DNA from: Siderastrea siderea
Lineage: Eukaryota; Cnidaria; Anthozoa; Scleractinia; Rhizangiidae
Assembly (NCBI GenBank): GCA_964030785.1
Contig: OZ034970.1
Span: forward strand, 33,644,443 to 33,708,442
Reading direction: 5' to 3'
Length of the DNA stretch: 64,000 nucleotides
Below the pieces are notes generated by a model that saw only the letters and a program-made list of their open reading frames with translations, was not told where the DNA came from and ran no database searches. Positions 57,296 through 64,000 of this stretch are shown here, piece after piece (position 1 is the stretch's first letter; every line of letters begins with the position of its first letter). Both the position numbers and the translations under genes were made by a program.

Positions 57296-58414
57296 TCATA
57301 AATAGTGAACAAAGCACATAGGCGACAAAAAACAATGGCTGCATTGTGCAAGTTCAAACTTGCCCCAACCTGCACCAACTTGCCCCTGGTTGCCCCAACT
57401 TGCCGAAACCTACCCCAACTTGCCCGTGTTTGCTCAGGCATACCTCTGCTTGCCCAGTGTTCATTATTCTTAAATACATTTACAAATTCAATGTAAGAAA
57501 TGGCGTTGTTGCGATTATGTTCAACCTTTCCCGGACAAGTCTATAAGCGCCTCGAAAAGTCTTTTACAATCCGCTACTGACTCTGCTTCGTGATGTTTGA
57601 AACATAAAACACTACACCAAATGTTTTGCCAATTAAAAAGCGATAAAATCATAGATGGCAAGAAAAGAAGAATGTTTCCGTTGAACAATATGTACGAAGG
57701 AACTGTCATTTCTAAATAGGAACCATTTTACATAAATCGGAACTAATGGTTAGGAGCAAACTGTTCCACGTGCCAATAAAAAGGAACATTCCATTCAAAA
57801 CGGAACCATAAATGGGAACAATTGTTCCTCAAGTGAATAAAAAGGAACCAATTTTTAAAGCAGGAATAATGTTAGAAAGGAACAAACGTTCCCTTACAAA
57901 AAAAGGAACGTAATTAATTGGGAACCAAAGTTCCTCATGTCCGCATAAAGGAACAGCCACTCTAAAAGGGAACGCATTAATAGGAACAATTGTTCCTCAA
58001 GCGATTAAAAAGGACCAAAATGATAAAAGAGGAACAATACCATTGGGAACACTTGTTCCTAAGCCGTTCATTTAGGAACAAAAAGTTCCTTTCAATGTTA
58101 AAAATTCGGAACAAAAGGTTCTTTTTAGCTCTAAATGAACACTTTGTTCCTATTTTTTTGCAACAATTTGTTCCTAAAATGCTAAAAGGACCACCCCAAA
58201 GAGGAACAATCATCCCTTAATGGGAACGTTCCCAAAGCAAAAATGGGAACAGTGCACAAAAATAAAAGTAAATTAAAAAGCCCCTTAAAGAATGAAGAAA
58301 ACATGCCAAAGCATCTTATGACTCTCTATGCTGAATACATACAACAGCCAAAATTTGATGGATAAAATCATGCTAGAACATGTTCAAATGTCGAAGTGAA
58401 AATTTTGGGAAACG
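57296..58414 (+). repeat. block A of copy 2, GGAAC/GTTCC dyad array
   Basis: Near-identical to 50208-51226 over most of its length, including long exact runs such as 57508-57620 against 50388-50500. It differs by extra CCCCAACTTG units (57359-57440) and an extra 60 bp with further GGAAC/GTTCC words near 58185-58250 ('GGGAACGTTCCC' is a perfect 12-mer palindrome). It ends in the half-site AATTTTGGGAAACG. Confidence 0.85.
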
Positions 58415-58420
58415 TAGAAG

Positions 58421-59432
58421 ACGACGGCGATAGTTTGTATCGAAAATTAAAACAAATACACGGATTAAAAGCGCTCCATGAATGCACCATAAACAGTGCA
58501 GTAAACGGGATCACCGTTTGAAAAGCGCAAATAGGTGGGTCGTCCCAGCCCCACAGAAAAATGGTGCAAAACATAAAAACAAAATGTGGAACCACACATA
58601 AAATAAATGCCACTGCTATGGCCACTGACAATCGGATAATCTGCATGTGGTGTTGATGGCCGCAGGATGAAGCACTTTCGGAAATCTCTCCCTTTTCTTC
58701 CGTTTGATTGCTCCTTCGCTTTAAAAAACAATGATATGGCTCCATAGACAATGATGAGCGACGATGGCAAGAAACGTTGCCGTGATGTATCTCTTTGCGG
58801 TTTCGTCGTGGTTAAATGCGGGCCCCAGTCGTACTCACAATAACACTCATTCCCGTCAGTGAACAGTCTCAAAGTGTAAAAATAAGGAGCATGAACAGCA
58901 GTGGCCATAGTCCAGGCGCAACCAATGCAGATTAAGCGCACTTTGGGTGTGATGCATCTAAACTTCAGTGGAAAGGGAACAGCCATGAATCTGTCGAATG
59001 ATATCAACAGAAGGCTTTCGACAGAGACAAGCACAGAAACGTCAGGGAGGAAGAAGCACAGTTTACATAAGATGTTTCCAAACATCAAAGGGCTGTGAAC
59101 GATGAAAGCATCCGACCCTCGAAAACTTTAATCGGCATGATGTTCAACGGTGTGAAAAGATCGGACACGGCCATGTTGACAACGAAGGCTGAATCTACTG
59201 ACATGCGGACGTGCTTGTTCTTCCAAACGACCAGAATGACGAGGACATTTCCAACTAAAGAAACCAAGAGAATGACCAGATAGGCCAGGGATTTGAGTAC
59301 GATTGCCGCAGTGGAGTCTGCTGTGAAACAGTCTCGGTCGGTACTGTTCAGAAGTTCATTAGTGATTAGTGACCTGTTAGTTGGAAAAACGGAGCTGCCG
59401 TTTTCAAACATCAGTGTAAAATGGGGTGACAT
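58421..59432 (-). pseudogene. class A (rhodopsin-like) GPCR, frameshifted and interrupted by the element
   Basis: Seven transmembrane segments are readable in three frames. ATG-side piece 59432-59086: N-glycosylation-like Asn sites, TM1 with the GN motif ('SLVGNVLVILVVW') and TM2 ('NMAVSDLF'). Piece 59088-58745: Cys of TM3 ('KLCFF'), a DRF in place of DRY ('LISFDRFMAVP'), TM4, an ECL2 Cys and TM5 ('FLPSSLIIVYGAISLF'). Piece 58751-58421: TM6 ('CVVPHFVF' with the conserved Pro) and TM7 with NPCICF in place of NPxxY. Single-base frame changes lie near 59095 and in a T-run near 58735. The frame then crosses the element border and stops at 58370. The ligand is unknown; peptide/orphan-type cnidarian receptor is the best description. 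Confidence 0.8.
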
Positions 59433-59655
59433 GCCTGAACAACTCCTACGCTCGTGTCTTTGCCGTTCTCATAACTTTGCTCTCACGCGTGTATCTTTTA
59501 AGGACCCTCCTAAGTTATATGATATTTACTGAGTGTGGTCCTTAAAGCATTTCGTTAAGTAATGTTTGCTTTCAATTAAAAGCCATTTGTTCAGAAAAAT
59601 ATGTTTCAAATTGGGCTTTTATGGTTGGAATTGAGTGACAAGGGGTAAGGCTCAG
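59433..59655. other. 5' flank of the GPCR
   Basis: Short intergenic stretch between the receptor start and the retroelement remnant. No clear promoter motif. Confidence 0.4.
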
Positions 59656-60570
59656 CTATTTTCTCTGCGTTTTTGTTGGAGGGCTTTTCTTTCTGTCGTC
59701 AAAACTCACTTCTGAAAACGTATTTTGTATAAAGCTCTCTGGGTATCCTCTTTTTTGAAGATGTTTTTCGGAGTTTTTGATCTTCTGTTTAAAACGTCCT
59801 GGTAAAGTTTGTTGTCCTGACAGTCTTAAAGTCCCTCCTTTAATGAAACCTCTTTTGACACCGGTTGGTTGGCATGAGGAAATGTTTGTATATTGAAATG
59901 TTTCAGTGGGTTTAAAATGCGTGCGTACATCAACTACTGATTCTTTTTTTATTTCTCGCCTTTGCAAGCGTTAGTATTCAAGAACGTCGTTTCTGTTTCA
60001 GATATGTCAGCCGTAAATTTGAGTGTAGTGTGGGTATATGTGCTTGTCCAATGAAGTTAGTTATTTCCTCCTCTCTGCTAACGTTCCAGAGTGAAAAACG
60101 TCATCTATGAATCGTGTCTAAATGAGCGGCTTCATCACGCTTTGGCTAAGGATATGTTTCAACTTTCACCATGGAAATGTTAGCAAATTCAACCGCCATT
60201 TTAGTACCCATGGTGGTGCCGTGTGTCTGTAGATAGTTTTTCCCATTAAATTGGAAGGAAGTTTCCTGTAGGAAAAGCCTCAGCGCTCGTTCTAGTGGTA
60301 GCGTAGGGGCGGGAATTTTATTTTATAAGAAATAGACGTATGCTCTGCAAGCGGTCTGGTATCCCCTTCTTGTGGTATATTTGTATATAGCCTCGTTACG
60401 TCCATTGAGACAAGTAATACTTTTTTTCTGGTACCTTTGTTTGTTCTTTCAATGACGTTAATGAAAGCGGTTGTATCTTTTAGGTGCGACTTCTGTTGTT
60501 GTGTAACAGGCTGAAGTAGTTTGTCAACAAAAGCTGATAGTTGCTCTGTTGTACCTCCACATCATGATAT
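59656..60570 (-). pseudogene. Penelope-like reverse transcriptase remnant
   Basis: Read on the minus strand in order: 'QLSAFVDKLLQP' (about 60540), 'VSMDVTRLYTNIPQEG' (about 60400), 'FQFNGKNYLQTHGTTMGTK' (about 60220), the catalytic 'RFIDDVF' (about 60110), then 'HFKPTETFQYTNISSCQP' and 'GVKRGFIKGGTLRL' and 'KRGYPESFI' (59967-59656). This order and wording is typical of Penelope-like elements. Stops and frame changes separate the pieces, no GIY-YIG endonuclease is visible downstream, and both ends are missing. Confidence 0.7.
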
Positions 60571-62260
60571 ATAAGCTTTATTTAAATATACTATGAATAC
60601 TGTGAATTTTGAAGACAGAAAGCTAGCACTCCCACAAAAACGCAGAGAAAATAAACGAACATTGCCTTTTGCAACGCAATAACCACAATCAGTGCCCAAT
60701 TTAAACAGATTATCATGAAGAAATGACATTTGATTAAAAAACAACCATTACGTGACGATACTTAATCTATAAGGAAGCGCCACTAATATTATACAAGAAA
60801 GGGCAGTCCTTAAAAGATATACTCTTGAGATTCGGCTAAAGCACGAGCGTGGGAGTCGTGCAGGCCTGTCACGCCCATTTTGCATCATTGTATTGTTTTG
60901 TATTGTTTTAGAATCAGTTTTCGATACTAGTTCCCAATAATGTAGCGCCTTCAGCCATATACCAACGCCATTTTGCTGAGTGATGGGCGTTTCTGCTGGA
61001 AATTTTGCCCTGAAAGATATGTTAAAATTTTAAGTGTCTGATATCTGTTTACTTAATACCAATTTAGCATAATGGCTTGATGTTCTTTACTTTTCCGATT
61101 TGTACCATAGAATGTCTTATACAGTTTCAAAGTCTCAAGTTTCGTTGTTAAGTACTGTCATGACTATCTTTACTTCTCCGTTTTTTTTTTTAACGGTGTT
61201 TGAATTAATCGTTTCAGTAAACTTTTTTTCATATTTTGGCACAACAATGGTTTTACCAGACAACTCAAAATTGAATTAATATAACTTGCAGTTTGAACTT
61301 CCAACCTGCAGTCTCTCTCCCTGGTAATCAATAATTACACGCAACAACGTCAGCAGTGAAGTTTGCGCCAAGGATCGCTCACTCGTATGAAAGTGCCAAA
61401 TATTCCGCAAAACCAAAGACGTCGGCTATGATGGCAAAAGAGACAAAACTGCAAAATAGATTTCTTTCATAGTTTTGCTAGAATAATGTAACAAGTTACC
61501 AATGTCAACAAAAACATGCCGGCTCACCGACATTTTTAAAGCGTGTGTGAAACACCGATTTTCTTGATTAAAAAAGTCATTGTAAATCGACAAGCCCTAA
61601 ATGGTTATTAGTTGAAAACATTAAAAATGTTGTTATTTGAGACCCACTTTTTCGGTCAAATTTCATTGAGTAAACGATTTGAACAGGTGTCATCCTTTCA
61701 ATTAAGCTCAGCCTTTGGGTGAGAATTTGCGAACGCCGTACAGCTAAAATGCTAGAGAATTGAAATTTAGAAAAAAAAAGTGAAGAAATCAAAGTTCCAC
61801 AGCACATTTTATTCATATTTTCATAAAACGTAGAAAATCGAAAAAAGAAGTAATCTATCGTACGAGAAACTAGGGTCGATGAGGATTAAAGATAATTAAA
61901 TCCTTAAACTGATAACACAATGCCCACCTAGAGCGCGCTCAATGCATGGCGTGAGCTGACATTGCCACACGTTGCAAACATTTTATATTATTGCACTTGA
62001 AAACCAGAATACTATAGAAATTTTTTTTGAATTTTCGAGTGAAAATGCAACGAAGTTTACGCTACTCCCTTTGCTAGGATAAGTGACCATCGACTGCTAC
62101 TCATCACACTAAACAGACAGAACCAACTATGATGTGAGAGACCAGTGCACGCATTTACCAACGACATCAAGGGGGGAGATGATGTGTCAACGTCAAGAAA
62201 GCTTCCAGTCATGACAAAGGATGTGCAACTCAAAGAGGCAATTTGATAATGACAACAACG
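60571..62260. other. no supported gene
   Basis: AT-rich with short frames only (for example 61577-61816 minus). Nothing recognised. Confidence 0.4.
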
Positions 62261-62261
62261 C

Positions 62262-62286
62262 TTACGTTTTGTTTTGTTTTGTTTTG

Positions 62287-62325
<39 letters not shown>

Positions 62326-62326
62326 G
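62262..62326. repeat. (GTTTT)n followed by (ATTT)n microsatellites
   Basis: A short run of TTTTG units (62265-62288) is followed by about nine TTTA units (62289-62325). Confidence 0.95.
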
Positions 62327-63724
62327 TGTTTAAGACGATTGTACACAGGCATTTTTCCTTAAATCCTTGGAGATGAACCTGCTCTCCAATTGCAAACAAA
62401 AGCGGCGCGAGCACTTGTGACCATAGCACCATCAGTGGAATTTCCAGTTTTTTAACCCACGTTTGTCCGGCAAAATATGCGCGATGGCTGTGTAAGGACT
62501 GTGTGAGAAACTCTCCTATCTACTTGAGCTATAACCAAGATCCTCTTGATACCTCTTTCTCCACCAAATACCTCTTTCTCCACCAAATATGTGACGTCGA
62601 GTGTAATAACGTTATTATAACTGACCCAGTCTACTGTAGCTTGTAAGAAAATCCGGTCACTCGGCTTTTGGTGTATAAAAAGCAGTTATTTCACCAATCA
62701 AATTGTTTTTGCTGATGTACTCGAGTTTAGTAACGTTATCAAAAGTGAACATATGAAAAACCATATAGTTGCGTGCACAAATGCGATGGTCCTCCATGTA
62801 TAGAATGTAGTAAAGTTGTCGTTATCTTTGCGAATTTGCCGACTTTGTTTGACTTTCCCATCGCTCTCTTTACGTCAGAATAGGAACTGGTTACTGCCGT
62901 ACTCCAGCTTCTTTACTCCCCTGTAACAGGTCCATTTTCATGGTGGGGTTTCAATGTATTGCTCCGAATGTTATCAGCATATGACATGTATACACCACAT
63001 CCACAATTTAATGTCGAGTGGTGGGAAGACGTGAGATCCTCGCGCGAAGGTCACGCTCTCGCACTCATCTCGCGAGCCCCACGCGTCAAAATGTGTTGTT
63101 AGGATAATCAACGGGTTCAACTGACTAACCTGGTGGTATCCAGTCCCCTGATTCGCGCTCTCGGTTAAGGCGTTTTCAGAAGGGAGTCCAAAGTAATGAT
63201 GTCCGTAGGAAAGTCACCTTTCAGGATTATCCCACGCTCTCTGTTGCAATCCAGTTCATCTATGAAGCCAAACCAGTAAATAACCATGCCTGGACCAAAC
63301 CTGGAAAATAAACAATCAAATAAATAAATAAGGCAAATGCTAAATTATGGCAGGGAAAACCATTAACAGCCGATTATTCAAACGAATTTTAGACAGGGTA
63401 CAACGAAACCGGGCCTTAACTCGGAATTAAATTGGGCAAAACGAGTAGTTGTTGGCGTTAAATACGGAATAGTTGTAGTTAGGAGATGACATCGTTGAAG
63501 AAAAGTTAATGTTTGTCATTGACTTATATTTTTTTGATAATACCATCAAAAACGTATGAGTCAGTGACAAACGTTGTTGGCGTTCTTTACCATAAATAAC
63601 AATTAAAGGCGTGTAATGTAGATTAAACAGCTAAATAGCAACTTAGACAGACTTCATTACGACTGAGAAGTAAGACTTGTGACGTTAATAAGATCATATG
63701 AACAGTAAGGTAAAGTCGCACACG
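62327..63724. other. no supported gene
   Basis: A 19 bp direct duplication 'CCTCTTTCTCCACCAAATA' lies at 62552 and 62571. Otherwise nothing is recognised. Confidence 0.4.
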
Positions 63725-64000
63725 AGCCGAGGTGGCCCCCACGAGCCGGAGCTTATCCCGGTTTCTGTAGCATAAAGCAACTGAGAGTATTGCTACTCCC
63801 CCCTGGATGGGATGCTAGTCCATCGCAGGGTTATCCCCCAGCAGTATGTTGCCGGTACCCATTTATACACCTGAGTGGAGAGAGGCAATGTGGGGTAAAG
63901 GTCCTTGTGTAAGGAAACAACACAACGGCAGGGACTAGGCGTCGAACCACCGACCTTCAGATCTGAAGTCCGATGCGCTAGCCTCGTTTAAGTAAGCGAT
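63725..64000 (-). mobile_element. tRNA-derived SINE, minus orientation, cut by the window edge
   Basis: On the minus strand the head shows an A-box-like 'GGCTAGCGCATCGGACT' and the B box 'GGTTCGACGCC' (near 63942). It is followed by 'TTGTGTTGTTTCCTTACAC' and the shared SINE body motif 'CTGCGATGGACTAGCATC' in plus-of-element sense. Related to the copy at 41140. Confidence 0.75.

Larger units (their letters stand above)
51227..58420 (+). mobile_element. composite recombinase/helicase element, copy 2
   Basis: It starts at the junction site and ends with the half-site in the GPCR tail. In order: block B (51253-51545), TCCGTGAAATCCG-type palindromes, an inserted MITE, the three-exon Rep-like gene with helicase, then block A (57296-58414). 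The recombinase gene that copy 1 has upstream of block A is missing. The element is therefore non-autonomous for integration but retains the helicase gene. Confidence 0.75.

Noticed and set aside
50208..58414. Interpretation of the two A blocks as LTRs of a retrotransposon enclosing the helicase gene
   Set aside because: No reverse transcriptase, primer-binding site or TG..CA ends. Block B and the half-sites show that the direct repeats come from tandem elements of another type.
60560..60744. 60-codon minus-strand frame next to the reverse transcriptase remnant
   Set aside because: Not in line with the retroelement's conserved segments and with no recognisable motif.
1..64000. CRISPR arrays, tRNA genes, rRNA genes
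   Set aside because: No regularly spaced identical short repeats with unique spacers, and no complete cloverleaf outside the SINE heads. No rRNA-like sequence was recognised.

Overview
The window reads as a piece of an AT-rich, repeat-rich animal nuclear genome. Coding sequence is sparse and split by GT-AG introns. There are tRNA-derived SINEs, MITEs, a Penelope-like reverse transcriptase remnant and a rhodopsin-class GPCR, and no bacterial-style operons. From the repeat families and the style of the GPCR I infer an anthozoan cnidarian, most probably a stony coral. That is an inference from recognition, not from a database search.

Positions 1 to about 34 kb are almost gene-free. They hold a dispersed satellite with a 104-106 bp period (both orientations), several old degenerate tandem duplications (10.6-13.2, 15.06-15.32, 18.27-18.5, 21.17-21.47, 22.7-23.4 kb) and MITEs (25.38-25.81, 26.48-26.70, 27.81-28.02 kb). 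A few isolated ORFs or exon-like blocks also occur here that I cannot name. The one confident host gene of the left half is at 36346-40001 (+): a two-exon, 151-residue member of the CXorf65/C22orf15 family, whose in-phase 3.2 kb intron carries a 231 bp tandem duplication and satellite debris. A large foldback MITE (40205-40489) and a SINE (41.14-41.38 kb) follow.

The striking region is 42945-58420. It holds two head-to-tail copies of a composite mobile element. The ancestral layout appears to be: left half-site, a shared leader (block B), 'TCCGTGAAATCCG' repeats, a three-exon gene for a Rep-like protein with an SF3 helicase (+), then a converging gene for a C2H2 zinc-finger / tyrosine recombinase / Myb protein (-), then a 1 kb block A packed with GGAAC-N4/5-GTTCC dyads, and a right half-site. 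Copy 1 keeps the recombinase but has lost the helicase. Copy 2 keeps the helicase (with frameshifts and stops) but has lost the recombinase. At the junction of the copies (51212-51249) lies a site built like loxP: two 15 bp inverted arms around an asymmetric 8 bp spacer. The right end of copy 2 carries the same half-site, and it lies inside the C-terminal tail of a GPCR gene (minus strand, 59432-58421), whose reading frame runs into the element and takes its stop codon from it. I think this helicase-plus-recombinase replicon is the system worth pursuing. I do not know of a described element with exactly this combination.

Right of the GPCR are a broken Penelope-like reverse transcriptase (59656-60570, -), simple repeats, and a minus-strand tRNA-derived SINE at the window edge. 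Every protein-coding part of the element and of the GPCR shows at least one lesion. Whether these are real or assembly indels cannot be decided from this sequence alone.
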